Part shown: piece after piece, positions 9,370-17,753 of the stretch
How the letters are laid out: each line of letters starts with the position of its first letter
Numbering within the stretch: position 1 is the stretch's first letter
From: Alkalibacter rhizosphaerae
GTDB taxonomy: Bacteria; Bacillota; Clostridia; Eubacteriales; Alkalibacteraceae
Direction of reading: 5' to 3'
Length of the DNA: 64,000 nt
Assembly: GCF_017352215.1 (NCBI RefSeq)
Contig: NZ_CP071444.1
Coordinates: forward strand, 62,001-126,000
Notes under the pieces: model-generated
What the model saw: the letters and a program-made list of their open reading frames with translations, nothing else
Databases searched by the model: none
What the model was told of the DNA's origin: nothing
Made by a program: the position numbers and the translations under genes

Positions 9370-10263
9370 ATGTATACGGAATTGAGTGCAGCAGACCGAT
9401 TGGAATTGCTGGAACTGTTGATCGAGAAGGCAGAATTCGGTTTTGTGATCATCGACCAATCTCATCAAATTATAGAAGCCAACAGTCGTTTTGTCGAAAT
9501 GTTGGGATACGATTCTTTGGAAGAAGTCATTGGTCTGCATACCTGGGATTATGAATATGAGATGCCCCAAGAAGAAATCGTTGAAAATTTCAACGATCTG
9601 TCCAAAGTGGCTCGACGCTTTGAATCGGTCCATCAGCGCAAGGATGGAACCACATATCCGGTAGAAGTCAGTATGGCAGGTGCCAGCATCCACGGGGAAA
9701 GCAGGTCCTATAAAGCTGTCATGTGCATTTGCGAGGATATCACCCTTCGTAAAGAAAATGAAGAAACACTGCGGTATCTAAGTCTTCATGATCAGCTCAC
9801 CGGTGTTTACAATCGTGTATATTTTGATGATCTTCTGGAATCGTATTCCCATACTGGTCCATATCCGGTGACATTGCTTCTTTGCGATTTAGATGACCTG
9901 AAGATCATCAATGACAAGCTTGGACACATGAATGGAGATGAAATGTTGCGTCGAACAGCCATCTTGATCGAAAGTTCTCTGAGAAAAGGAGATACCATCG
10001 TACGATACGGTGGGGATGAATTCGTGGTGATCTTACCGGATACAGAAGAAAAAAATGCAATAAAGGTCATTGGCCGGATCAATGAGCGGATCCACCATTA
10101 TAATCAACGAAGCCGTTCTTCGATCGGAGTAACTATAGGAATGGCCACCGCCCATGATGGTTCCATATCGCTGAAAAGGATCTTGAAAATGGCAGATCGA
10201 GATATGTACACCCAAAAAGAAACGAAGAAAGCTTCTGCCACATCTACAAAGCTGGGAGGATAA
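9370..10263 (+). CDS. PAS-GGDEF diguanylate cyclase
   Basis: A 297-residue soluble protein with one PAS domain (about 15-125, including a PAC-like carboxyl part) and a GGDEF domain (about 130-290). The active site GGDEF is at residues 214-218 and the RKGD I-site stands five residues upstream, so product inhibition is expected. It makes c-di-GMP from GTP when the PAS input allows. It follows the bifunctional GGDEF/HD-GYP gene and its stop is one base before the hemerythrin/PAS gene, which suggests one transcript and a shared sensory input, probably redox. The amino-terminal start ATG has GAAGAGAGG upstream. Confidence 0.92.
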   Translation: MYTELSAADRLELLELLIEKAEFGFVIIDQSHQIIEANSRFVEMLGYDSLEEVIGLHTWDYEYEMPQEEIVENFNDLSKVARRFESVHQRKDGTTYPVEVSMAGASIHGESRSYKAVMCICEDITLRKENEETLRYLSLHDQLTGVYNRVYFDDLLESYSHTGPYPVTLLLCDLDDLKIINDKLGHMNGDEMLRRTAILIESSLRKGDTIVRYGGDEFVVILPDTEEKNAIKVIGRINERIHHYNQRSRSSIGVTIGMATAHDGSISLKRILKMADRDMYTQKETKKASATSTKLGG

Positions 10264-10264
10264 G

Positions 10265-11455
10265 ATGGAAGAACGAATAAAAAACCTTATTGATTACTGC
10301 CAGGGTGTTTTACGCAAGGAAAATGGAAAGGTATTGTATGAGCGATACCTGAAAGACATTCAAACCATCACACCCATGGACTTGATCCATATCGAAAACG
10401 AACAGTTGAAAATGGGGAACAAACCGGAAGAATTGTTGACCGTAGTGGACAAATTGATCAACGTGTTTTACAAGTATCTGAAAGAATTTGCGATGGAAGC
10501 ACCAACGGAAGGGACCTTTCTTTATTACTTGATGGAAGAAAACAAGGAATTTACTGAAAAATTGCATACTTTCAAAATGGTGGTGAAAGAGAGGGAGTGG
10601 GACACATATAAAGAAAAAACGTTGGTCTTCCTTAATGAGATGATGGAGTATGAGGAACATTTGCTGAAGATTGAAAACATCCTGTTTCCCATGTTGGAAA
10701 AAAAGAAAGATCGATTCAATGGAATGCAGATCATGTGGGCTTTGCATGATCAAGTCCGAAAGAAATTAAAAAAATTGCATGCTCATATAGAAAAAGACAG
10801 ATTGGGAACCGAAGAAATCAACATGGAGATGGGTTTGCTTTATTTTCAACTATTCGGTCTTGTTCAAAAACAGGAACTGATCCTGTTTCCGGCGGCAAAA
10901 GAAACATTGTCTGCAGAAGAATTTTCAGACATGCATTATCAAAGCAGAGAGTACGGATTTCCTTATATTGAAAAACCGAAGCACTTCACAAAACCTGAAA
11001 AAGAAGGTAAAATGAACGAAGATCCAACGGATAATCACCAAATTCTCCACTTGGAAACCGGTTCGTTGTCCATGGATCAAATCAAAAGCATGCTGGATGT
11101 TCTTCCCCTAGATATGACGTTGGTGGACGAAAAGGATCAGGTCGTTTATTTCAGCAGGCCGAAAGAACGGATATTTCCAAGGTCACCAGCCATCATTGGA
11201 AGAAATGTTCGAAATTGTCATCCACCCCAAAGTGTCCATGTTGTGGAAGATATTCTGGAAGCCTTTAAAAACAATGAAAAAGAGCAAGCCTCCTTTTGGA
11301 TCCAACGAAACAGCCAATTTATCCTGATCCAATATGTCGCTTTGCGAGACGATGAAGGAAAGTATGCAGGAACCTTGGAAATCAGTCAGGAAGTTAGCCA
11401 AATCCGTGCATTGGAAGGGGAAAGACGTTTGCTCCAATGGATGGATGAAAAATAA
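10265..11455 (+). CDS. DUF438-like / hemerythrin-like / PAS sensor protein
   Basis: A 396-residue soluble protein. Residues 1-85 resemble the DUF438 helical module. Residues 90-220 resemble a hemerythrin-like four-helix bundle with spaced ligands (MEYEEHLLKIENILFP, ALHDQVRKK, QKQELILFP). Residues 265-390 form a PAS domain of the type carrying GRNVRNCHPPQSV. Proteins with this build occur in anaerobes and are thought to sense oxygen, NO or redox state through a di-iron or haem site; no kinase or output domain is present, so it may act by protein contact. It starts one base after the diguanylate cyclase stop and ends 14 bp before the EFR1 gene, so sensing and c-di-GMP output are probably coupled. 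Confidence 0.8.
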   Translation: MEERIKNLIDYCQGVLRKENGKVLYERYLKDIQTITPMDLIHIENEQLKMGNKPEELLTVVDKLINVFYKYLKEFAMEAPTEGTFLYYLMEENKEFTEKLHTFKMVVKEREWDTYKEKTLVFLNEMMEYEEHLLKIENILFPMLEKKKDRFNGMQIMWALHDQVRKKLKKLHAHIEKDRLGTEEINMEMGLLYFQLFGLVQKQELILFPAAKETLSAEEFSDMHYQSREYGFPYIEKPKHFTKPEKEGKMNEDPTDNHQILHLETGSLSMDQIKSMLDVLPLDMTLVDEKDQVVYFSRPKERIFPRSPAIIGRNVRNCHPPQSVHVVEDILEAFKNNEKEQASFWIQRNSQFILIQYVALRDDEGKYAGTLEISQEVSQIRALEGERRLLQWMDEK

Positions 11456-11469
11456 AGAAAGGGGAAAAT

Positions 11470-12258
11470 ATGAATCGTAAAATCACGGGAGTATATTTTA
11501 GTCCTACTGGAGGAACAAAAAAAACTGTGGAGGTCATTGCCAAGGCAATCGACGGCAATGTCGTCATGGAAGATTTGACAAAACTAGCCCAGCGTTTGGA
11601 ACCCTTGTCTTTTGACGAATCCGATTACGTAGTAGTGGGAGTGCCGGTATATGCGGGCAGGATCCCTTTGGAGATGGAAAAATATTTCAATGCCATGAAA
11701 GGAAACGACACTCCGGCAGTTTGTGTGGTCGTGTATGGCAATCGAGATTACGATGACGCCCTCCTGGAATTGACGGAGTTATTGGAGAAAAATGGTTTCC
11801 GTGTTCATGCTGGTGGAGCCTTTATTGGAGAGCATTCCTATACGAACCTGGTCGGGGGAGGTCGACCCGATCAAGAAGATGTTGAGGTAGCAAAAGATTT
11901 TGGAAGAACGGCATGGGAAAAGTTTAAGAAACGTAATGATGTGTCAAATAAATGGAAACCATTGCAAGTTAAGGGTAAGCATCCATACAAAGAAAGAATG
12001 CCGTCTGCACCAATGGCACCGATCACAACAGACGATTGTGTTTTTTGTGGTCTTTGCGCAGAAGCATGCCCCATGGAAGCGGTGGATTTTGAAGATTATT
12101 ACAGCGTCGATGCTACTCGGTGCATTCGTTGTTGCGCCTGCATAAAAATCTGCCCTCAGGATGCAAAACGTTTTGAGCATCCGATGGTAGAGAAGATCAC
12201 GGAGTCGTTGATCGCAAATTGCAGCAATATACGAAAAGATCCGGAATTGTTTTTTTAA
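11470..12258 (+). CDS. EFR1-type flavodoxin-ferredoxin fusion protein
   Basis: A 262-residue cytoplasmic electron carrier. Residues 5-150 are a flavodoxin-like fold, with the FMN phosphate loop FSPTGGTKKTV near residue 10 and GVPVYAGRIP near residue 60. The carboxyl part holds two [4Fe-4S] ferredoxin motifs, CVFCGLCAEACP and CIRCCACIKICP. This is the EFR1 family layout. The partner is unknown; the next gene is a MetH-activation-like protein, and reductive reactivation of a corrinoid cofactor would need exactly such a low-potential carrier, but that link is inference from position only. AAGGGG precedes the ATG. Confidence 0.9.
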   Translation: MNRKITGVYFSPTGGTKKTVEVIAKAIDGNVVMEDLTKLAQRLEPLSFDESDYVVVGVPVYAGRIPLEMEKYFNAMKGNDTPAVCVVVYGNRDYDDALLELTELLEKNGFRVHAGGAFIGEHSYTNLVGGGRPDQEDVEVAKDFGRTAWEKFKKRNDVSNKWKPLQVKGKHPYKERMPSAPMAPITTDDCVFCGLCAEACPMEAVDFEDYYSVDATRCIRCCACIKICPQDAKRFEHPMVEKITESLIANCSNIRKDPELFF

Positions 12259-12267
12259 GGAGAGGGA

Positions 12268-12861
12268 ATGAATATGGACATAAACTTTATCGAACGTATC
12301 CCATTTGACTTGGACCCACAAGTGATCGGTGAGTTGCTCAAACTTCGATCCAGGGAAAGTTTGATGGATATATTGGAAGAACAGATCGAACTGGCCAATA
12401 ATGTAGCGGTACCAAAAGCCGCATATTTCGAAACACCGATCACGGGAATAGATGGCGAAGATGTCATGTTTTGCAACGAAACTTTCCGTAGCAAAATGTT
12501 GTCCGACTTAGTGAAAGTTCAACAAAAGATCTATCCGTATATCATAACCATAGGTATGGAATTGGAAGAAAAGTATCAAGCATTGGACGATATCATGGAA
12601 CAATACATACTGGATGGTGTCCAAGGTGTCATATTGAGTCAAGCAACCGCTTTTGTTGCAAAAGAATTGAAAGAAAAGTACGGTATCGGAGAGGTTGCTT
12701 TCCACATTCCTGGAGAATTGGATGATTGGGATCTTTCTGAACAACCGAAATTATTTCGTTTGTTCGGAGAAACACAAAACGACCTCGGCGTTGTTTTAAG
12801 TCACAGCAACTTGATGAAACCAACAAAAAGTGTTTCGGGAGTTTATTACGAAATCGTATAA
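12268..12861 (+). CDS. Stand-alone MetH activation (AdoMet-binding) domain-like protein
   Basis: A 197-residue protein resembling the reactivation domain of cobalamin-dependent methionine synthase, encoded here without the rest of the enzyme. The marker IPGELDDWDLSEQPKLFRLF (about 150-170) corresponds to the SPGxxxWPxxEQ region of clostridial activation-domain proteins. It is followed by LSHSNLMKPTKSVSGVYYEI, where the MxPxKSVSG end is typical. In MetH this domain binds AdoMet and re-methylates oxidised cobalamin with electrons from flavodoxin. The flavodoxin-ferredoxin gene directly upstream (9 bp gap) would fit as donor. No methionine synthase gene is in the window. The first ATG is preferred because AGGAGAGGG sits at proper spacing. 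Confidence 0.78.
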   Translation: MNMDINFIERIPFDLDPQVIGELLKLRSRESLMDILEEQIELANNVAVPKAAYFETPITGIDGEDVMFCNETFRSKMLSDLVKVQQKIYPYIITIGMELEEKYQALDDIMEQYILDGVQGVILSQATAFVAKELKEKYGIGEVAFHIPGELDDWDLSEQPKLFRLFGETQNDLGVVLSHSNLMKPTKSVSGVYYEIV

Positions 12862-12910
12862 GAAAATAATTTTTCGAAGTTGTGAAAGCAATGGATAGGT
12901 GGGATAACCC

Positions 12911-13666
12911 TTGGAATTTAGATCGATGTTGGGAAAAGCGCTGTTGGTCGTTGCCTTGTTGGCATTGGTTGTTACCGGATATAACAGTTACCGGGAAAAA
13001 CAGTTGATGGAAGAATTGCGCAGCAAAACTCAGGTGGAAGAACCAGAGGATAACAAGGAAGAAGAACCGGAAGAAGATGTCATGCTGACCAAGTTTGAAA
13101 AACTGTTTGCAGAAAACAACGATTTGGTCGGTTGGATCCGCATCGATGGAACAGCCGTAGATTATCCGGTTTTGCAATTTGTTGACAACGAGTATTATCT
13201 AAACAAAGATTTTCAGGGAAACAAAAGCAAAGCAGGGTCCATTTTTATGGACTACAGAAACAGCCCGGATACGGAAGGCTTCAATACCATACTGTATGGG
13301 CATCACATGGCGGATGGATCCATGTTCAAAGATTTGATGAACTACAAGGATGAAGATTTCTTTAAAGAACATTCCATCGTGGACTTTGATATTCTAAACA
13401 AGGAATACGAATGGGAGATCTTCAGTGTATACGTAACCGATGTAGGATTTTATTATATCGATACGAATTTTCCCACGAAAGAGAAAAAACTGGAATTCAT
13501 CAAATCCATAAGAGAACGGTCCCTGTTTGAGAGCCCTGCTTATGTGGGAGCAGAAGATCATATCCTGACATTGAGTACTTGTACCTACGAGTTCGACAAT
13601 GCCAGATTTGTTGTCCATGCCAAGCGAGTGGATCATCAGGAGATCACAAATCAAATGCAGGAATGA
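12911..13666 (+). CDS. srtB: Class B sortase
   Basis: A 251-residue transpeptidase with one amino-terminal membrane helix (residues 6-22), a charged linker and a class-B sortase domain (about 60-245). Catalytic residues are visible: His131 in LYGHHM, Cys224 in TLSTC and Arg232 in NARFVV. The NDLVGWIRIDGTAVDYPV block near residue 70 is also typical. Sortase B enzymes join a sorted surface protein to peptidoglycan or form pilus-like links. No protein with a clear sorting signal is encoded in this window. The start is TTG with AGGTGGG upstream; the only ATG nearby is five codons later. A small gene overlaps or abuts its 3' end. Confidence 0.9.
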   Translation: MEFRSMLGKALLVVALLALVVTGYNSYREKQLMEELRSKTQVEEPEDNKEEEPEEDVMLTKFEKLFAENNDLVGWIRIDGTAVDYPVLQFVDNEYYLNKDFQGNKSKAGSIFMDYRNSPDTEGFNTILYGHHMADGSMFKDLMNYKDEDFFKEHSIVDFDILNKEYEWEIFSVYVTDVGFYYIDTNFPTKEKKLEFIKSIRERSLFESPAYVGAEDHILTLSTCTYEFDNARFVVHAKRVDHQEITNQMQE

Positions 13667-13686
13667 ACAAAAGGGGGAAACGTATA

Positions 13687-13914
13687 TTGGAATGGAACAA
13701 GTGGACAGTGGAAGAATTAAGACGAAAATTGGACGAACTGGAGGATGACCTGGATGAAGTGATTTTAGAGAAAACCATGGTATTGAGCCAAACAGGTCTT
13801 CATATTTCAAGTAAAAAAATTATGCAGCAAAGCAAGGAATTTGCGGAATCCATTGAACGGTTAAGTGGAGAAATTGCTGCCATCGAAGAAGAATTAAAGC
13901 GTCGTAGTCAATAA
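13687..13914 (+). CDS. Small helical protein, weakly Spo0E-like
   Basis: A 75-residue acidic helical protein. The opening VEELRRKLDELE and a later QSKEFAESIERL segment recall the two-helix Spo0E family of aspartyl-phosphate phosphatases (usual motif SQELD), but the expected aspartate is not there, so the assignment is weak. I place the start at the TTG 13687 because AAAGGGGG stands 8 bp upstream. An in-frame ATG at 13663 that overlaps the sortase stop by 4 bp is the alternative and would add eight residues. Its last codons form the left arm of a bidirectional terminator shared with pgeF, so it ends the same-strand run. Confidence 0.6.
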   Translation: MEWNKWTVEELRRKLDELEDDLDEVILEKTMVLSQTGLHISSKKIMQQSKEFAESIERLSGEIAAIEEELKRRSQ

Positions 13915-13929
13915 GAACTGCGACGCTTT
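13896..13929. terminator. Bidirectional terminator between the small gene and pgeF
   Basis: The arms AAAGCGTCGTAGT and its near-complement AACTGCGACGCTTT enclose a short loop and are flanked by A- and T-rich ends on both strands. The hairpin overlaps the stop codon of the small gene and lies just after the pgeF stop on the other strand. Confidence 0.8.
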
Positions 13930-13930
13930 C

Positions 13931-14728
13931 TTATATCAGGGTCATGATTGCAGCCATACGACCTGCTGCAGATCCCTCTCTACGATAGGAATAATACAAT
14001 TTGTCGTTGCATTTGGTACACAATGCTGCAGTTTCTATATTATGGTTCAGCACCCCCGATGCCATGAATTGATCCCTATTGATTTGCCAGAGATCCACAT
14101 GGAATTTATCTTTGGATTTTGATTCCATGTATTTTACCCAACCAGGATGTGCATCAAGCATGATATCTGCCACATCCTTCCCAATTTCAAAGCAACAGGG
14201 ACCGATGGAAGGACCGATGCCGACAAGAATATCGGCTGGATCGGTGCCATATGCTTTTTTCATGGCTCGTAAAGCGTTTTTCCCGATCTCTAGTAAGGTT
14301 CCTTTCCATCCCGCGTGGGCCAGTCCAATGGCCTTGTTTTTTGGGTCCAATAAAAACAAGGGAACGCAATCTGCATAAAATGTAACCAAACCCAGCTTTC
14401 TTTCATTGGTGATGAGTCCATCCATTCCTCTGTGCTCGGCCCTGATGTTTGTTCCAAATCCGGTATCGTTGCCACATACCTCCCGAATTCGGTTTCCATG
14501 GACTTGATCGGAGAGGACCAGATCTTCCAATGCAAGGTTCATTTCTACAGCCAATACGGCAAGATTACTCCCGGTCACCTCAAGATCTGAGGTTTTCGTG
14601 TTGAGATCCCAGGTGGATCCATTTTTTAAATTGCGGGTGGTGAAACCATGTTGAACAAGTTCCGTCTTTTGAAAATGAGTAAATGTACCAAAAGTACCGT
14701 GTATACCAATATTTTGTGTAAAAGTCAT
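13931..14728 (-). CDS. pgeF: Peptidoglycan editing factor PgeF (YfiH/YlmD, laccase-domain)
   Basis: A 265-residue multicopper-oxidase-fold protein of the COG1496 family (YlmD/YfiH). Members use a His-Cys-His metal site; some act as purine nucleoside phosphorylase/deaminases and in E. coli the protein edits mis-incorporated residues from peptidoglycan precursors. The site is visible: DQVHGNRI, FYADCVPLFLLDP and HAGWKGT, followed by GIGPSIGPCCFEIG and an end motif CTKCNDKLYYSYRREG. I use the ATG at 14726-14728 with GGAGAA before it. The reading frame is open upstream but that part is not family-like and would overlap the divergent panE-like gene. Confidence 0.9.
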   Translation of the reverse strand: MTFTQNIGIHGTFGTFTHFQKTELVQHGFTTRNLKNGSTWDLNTKTSDLEVTGSNLAVLAVEMNLALEDLVLSDQVHGNRIREVCGNDTGFGTNIRAEHRGMDGLITNERKLGLVTFYADCVPLFLLDPKNKAIGLAHAGWKGTLLEIGKNALRAMKKAYGTDPADILVGIGPSIGPCCFEIGKDVADIMLDAHPGWVKYMESKSKDKFHVDLWQINRDQFMASGVLNHNIETAALCTKCNDKLYYSYRREGSAAGRMAAIMTLI

Positions 14729-14843
14729 GAGAAATTCTCCTTTATCAATATTGCTCTCATTATACACAAAAACTTGATTTTGTTGTACAATGATTTCATC
14801 AGACAGACAAGGCAAAAGAGTGATCATCGAAAGGTGGGATACA

Positions 14844-15764
14844 ATGAATGAAATAAGAGAAGTGGCCGTCATCGGGTTGGGTGCCTTGGGAATCATGTAT
14901 GGAAAGCATTTGATGGATCATGGTGCACAAGAGCATCTTTCCATCATTGTGGATAAAGAGCGCTTGGAAAGATACGAAAGAGAAGGGGTTTTCTGCAACG
15001 ACGAAGTATGTTCTTTTCATTACGTAATACCGGAAAAGTGCAAAAATACAGTGGATCTGCTCTTGATCGCAGTAAAATTCAACGGACTGGAACAAGCCTT
15101 GAAAGATGCCGCTCCGTTTGTAGACGAAAATACGATCATTATGTCCTTACTCAATGGCATCTCCAGCGAGGAGATCATAAAAGAGCGTTTTGGCAGTGAA
15201 AAAGTGGTTTACTGTGTGGCTTTGGGTATGGATGCGATGAAGCTGGGAAACCAGATGCATTATACCAACAAGGGACTGTTGGCTTTTGGAACCTTCGATC
15301 AATACGAAAAAAATCCTAAAATTTCTGCGGTTGCATCATATTTCGATCGTATGGAAATTCCATATCGAATAGACAATAACATGAAATACCAATTGTGGAG
15401 CAAATTCATGGTGAATGTAGGGGTAAATCAAACGACCATGGTCTATGAAACCAATTATGCAGGGATCCATAAAGATGGTGAAGCAAGGCAGACCATGATA
15501 GCGGCCATGAGGGAAGTGATGGAATTATCCAAAGCAGAGGGTATCAACTTGACGGATGAAGACTTGCACTACTGGCTTGAAGTATTGGATGGATTGGATC
15601 CGGAAGGCATGCCTTCCATGAGACAAGACAGTGTACGGGGTCAAAAGAGCGAAGTAGAACTTTTTTCAGGTACTTGTATCGCTTTAGGTAATAAACATGG
15701 CATATCTGTTCCGGTGAATGAATATTTGTATCAGCAAATCCGAACCATGGAAAATAATATTTAA
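14844..15764 (+). CDS. Ketopantoate reductase-like (2-dehydropantoate 2-reductase) protein
   Basis: A 306-residue NADP-binding dehydrogenase of the ApbA/PanE family. The Rossmann loop is VIGLGALGIMYGKHL (about 8-22), followed by the domain-joining LLIAVKFNG, and the SLLNGISSEE segment around residue 100 carries the conserved asparagine. The carboxyl helical domain contains NVGVNQTTMVY, with the family's lysine/asparagine context, and SMRQDSVRGQKSEVE, which matches the SMxQDxxxGRxTEID motif. It would reduce ketopantoate to pantoate in coenzyme A synthesis, although many paralogues act on other 2-keto acids. The ATG with AAAGGTGGG is chosen. No other pantothenate genes are close. Confidence 0.85.
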   Translation: MNEIREVAVIGLGALGIMYGKHLMDHGAQEHLSIIVDKERLERYEREGVFCNDEVCSFHYVIPEKCKNTVDLLLIAVKFNGLEQALKDAAPFVDENTIIMSLLNGISSEEIIKERFGSEKVVYCVALGMDAMKLGNQMHYTNKGLLAFGTFDQYEKNPKISAVASYFDRMEIPYRIDNNMKYQLWSKFMVNVGVNQTTMVYETNYAGIHKDGEARQTMIAAMREVMELSKAEGINLTDEDLHYWLEVLDGLDPEGMPSMRQDSVRGQKSEVELFSGTCIALGNKHGISVPVNEYLYQQIRTMENNI

Positions 15765-15957
15765 GCGTTTTTTACGGATGTACTCGGGTATATTATTAAG
15801 GAGTGCATCTGTTTTTATGTGTATGGGAACACAAGTATTACTACTTTGGTTTAAAAATCACAATGTTGCGTAGCTGAAGATACGGAATTTCGCCAAAGAT
15901 GTTGTTATAATAAACCCATGAAAACAGATAGACTAAATAAAAAGGAGAGATCACACT
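15765..15957 (+). promoter_or_regulatory. hcp upstream region with a TATAAT box
   Basis: The 193-bp gap before hcp has a TATAAT at 15906-15911 but no good -35 at standard spacing, which suggests activator-dependent transcription. I looked for a clear FNR/HcpR palindrome and did not find one. A CGTA-N8-TACG inverted repeat near 15870-15885 is the only symmetrical element seen. Confidence 0.35.
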
Positions 15958-17604
15958 ATGAGCATGTTTTGTTACCAGTGTCAAGAAGCTGCGAAAAATG
16001 AAGGATGTACTGTAAGAGGGGTCTGCGGCAAGAACGAAGCTGTATCCAATCTGCAGGATTTGTTGATTTATACGTTAAAAGGAATTTCACAATTGGTATT
16101 GAAGGCGGAGGAAGCTGGTGTTTCCGTTCCATCTACGGACCATTTCATCATGAATGGGTTGTTTGTGACCATTACAAATGCAAACTTCGACGATGCTGCC
16201 ATCGTTCAAACCATCAAAGACGGGTTGGAACTACGTGATTCCATTAAAGACACTTTAACGGAAAATGGGGTTTCTCTGGATGGACTTCACGATGCAGCCC
16301 AGTGGACTTGTGCAACAGAAGCGGAACTTTTGGCAAAGGCGGATGCGCCGGAAGTTGGCGTACTTGCTACGGAAAATGAAGACGTACGTTCTTTGCGAGA
16401 GTTGATCATCTATGGTGTTAAAGGAATGGCAGCCTATGCCGAGCATGCTTATAACCTGGGAAAAACCAGTGATGAAGTCAACAAGTTCATGGTAAAAGCA
16501 TTGGCAGCAACTTTGGATAATACCTTGAGTGCAGACGATTTGGTCGCTCTGACGCTGGAGACTGGAAAATTTGGCGTTGATACCATGGCCATGTTGGATG
16601 CAGCCAATACAGGTGCATACGGCAATCCGGAAATCACGGAAGTAAATATCGGCGTTCGAAACAATCCGGCTATTTTGGTATCCGGTCATGATTTAAAGGA
16701 TTTTGAACAACTGCTGGAACAAACGAAAGGTACGGGTGTGGATGTTTACACCCACGGAGAAATGCTTCCGGCCAACTATTATCCTGCATTCAAAAAATAC
16801 GACAACTTCGTAGGAAACTATGGAAATTCATGGTGGAAACAAAATGAAGAATTTGAAACATTCAATGGACCGGTTTTGTTTACAACAAACTGCATCGTTC
16901 CTCCAAAAGGGGATCAAGGTTCCAGGATCTACACGACAGGAGCATCCGGATATCCTGGGTGCACCCATATCGTAGCAGATGAAAATGGTGTTAAAGATTT
17001 CTCCGCAATCATCGAACATGCGAAGAAGCTGAACCCGCCGACAGAGATCGAAAACGGGACCATCGTTGGTGGATTTGCTCATGCACAAGTATTCGCATTG
17101 GCCGACAAAGTAGTGGATGCAGTGAAAACTGGAGCCATCAAAAAGTTCTTTGTCATGGCAGGCTGTGACGGACGCATGAAATCCAGAGATTACTATACGG
17201 AATTTGCTGAAGCGCTTCCAAAAGACACGGTGATCTTGACTGCCGGTTGTGCAAAATATCGATACAACAAGTTGCCATTAGGCGACATTGGCGGGATCCC
17301 AAGAGTATTGGACGCCGGACAATGCAACGACTCTTATTCCTTGGCCGTTATCGCATTGAAATTGAAAGAAGTTTTTGAACTGAACGATATCAACGAGCTG
17401 CCCATCGCTTACAACATAGCATGGTATGAGCAAAAAGCTGTCATCGTATTGTTGGCACTGCTGTATCTAGGAGTAAAAAATATCCACTTGGGACCAACAC
17501 TTCCAGCATTCCTGTCTCCCAACGTGGCAAAGGTTTTAGTAGAAACCTTTGGAATCGCCGGAATCGGAACCGTTGACGAAGACGTCGAACTGTTCATGGC
17601 ATAA
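15958..17604 (+). CDS. hcp: Hydroxylamine reductase / hybrid cluster protein
   Basis: A 548-residue cytoplasmic Fe-S enzyme. The amino-terminal cluster motif is C-x2-C-x8-C-x5-C (MFCYQCQE through VRGVCG), the pattern of class I proteins from strict anaerobes that bind [4Fe-4S]. All ligands of the hybrid Fe-S-O cluster can be found: SGHDLKDF (His), YTHGEMLP (Glu), [20 protein letters not shown] (the persulfide Cys), [21 protein letters not shown] and WYEQKAV (Glu and Lys). Hcp reduces hydroxylamine in vitro and acts as an NO reductase and S-nitrosylation enzyme in vivo. No hcr reductase is adjacent. AAAAGGAGAG precedes the ATG and a terminator follows directly. Confidence 0.97.
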   Translation: MSMFCYQCQEAAKNEGCTVRGVCGKNEAVSNLQDLLIYTLKGISQLVLKAEEAGVSVPSTDHFIMNGLFVTITNANFDDAAIVQTIKDGLELRDSIKDTLTENGVSLDGLHDAAQWTCATEAELLAKADAPEVGVLATENEDVRSLRELIIYGVKGMAAYAEHAYNLGKTSDEVNKFMVKALAATLDNTLSADDLVALTLETGKFGVDTMAMLDAANTGAYGNPEITEVNIGVRNNPAILVSGHDLKDFEQLLEQTKGTGVDVYTHGEMLPANYYPAFKKYDNFVGNYGNSWWKQNEEFETFNGPVLFTTNCIVPPKGDQGSRIYTTGASGYPGCTHIVADENGVKDFSAIIEHAKKLNPPTEIENGTIVGGFAHAQVFALADKVVDAVKTGAIKKFFVMAGCDGRMKSRDYYTEFAEALPKDTVILTAGCAKYRYNKLPLGDIGGIPRVLDAGQCNDSYSLAVIALKLKEVFELNDINELPIAYNIAWYEQKAVIVLLALLYLGVKNIHLGPTLPAFLSPNVAKVLVETFGIAGIGTVDEDVELFMA

Positions 17605-17623
17605 AAGTAGTATAAGAGTTAAA

Positions 17624-17655
17624 AGGGTCTGCAGAATTGCAGGCTCTTTTTTTTA
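17624..17655 (+). terminator. hcp terminator
   Basis: A short stem (GGGTCTGCA with TGCAGGCTC, loop GAAT) is followed by eight or more T residues, 20 bp after the hcp stop. Confidence 0.85.
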
Positions 17656-17687
17656 CCGCTAAAATGTATCGAAAGTGTAAATAAAGT

Positions 17688-17716
17688 TTGTCTAAAAGGT
17701 CTCTTAGTGTTACAAT
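17688..17716 (+). promoter_or_regulatory. SigA-type promoter of the NlpC/P60 gene
   Basis: TTGTCT at 17688-17693 and TACAAT at 17711-17716 are separated by exactly 17 bp and lie about 40 bp before the chosen start. Confidence 0.7.
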
Positions 17717-17753
17717 GTGTTTGTGTAAATATTTTGATGAATGGGGTATGAAT

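Noticed and set aside
15817-15873. 18-codon frame upstream of hcp
   Set aside because: AAGGAG is too far from its ATG (about 14 bp) and the peptide has no notable feature.
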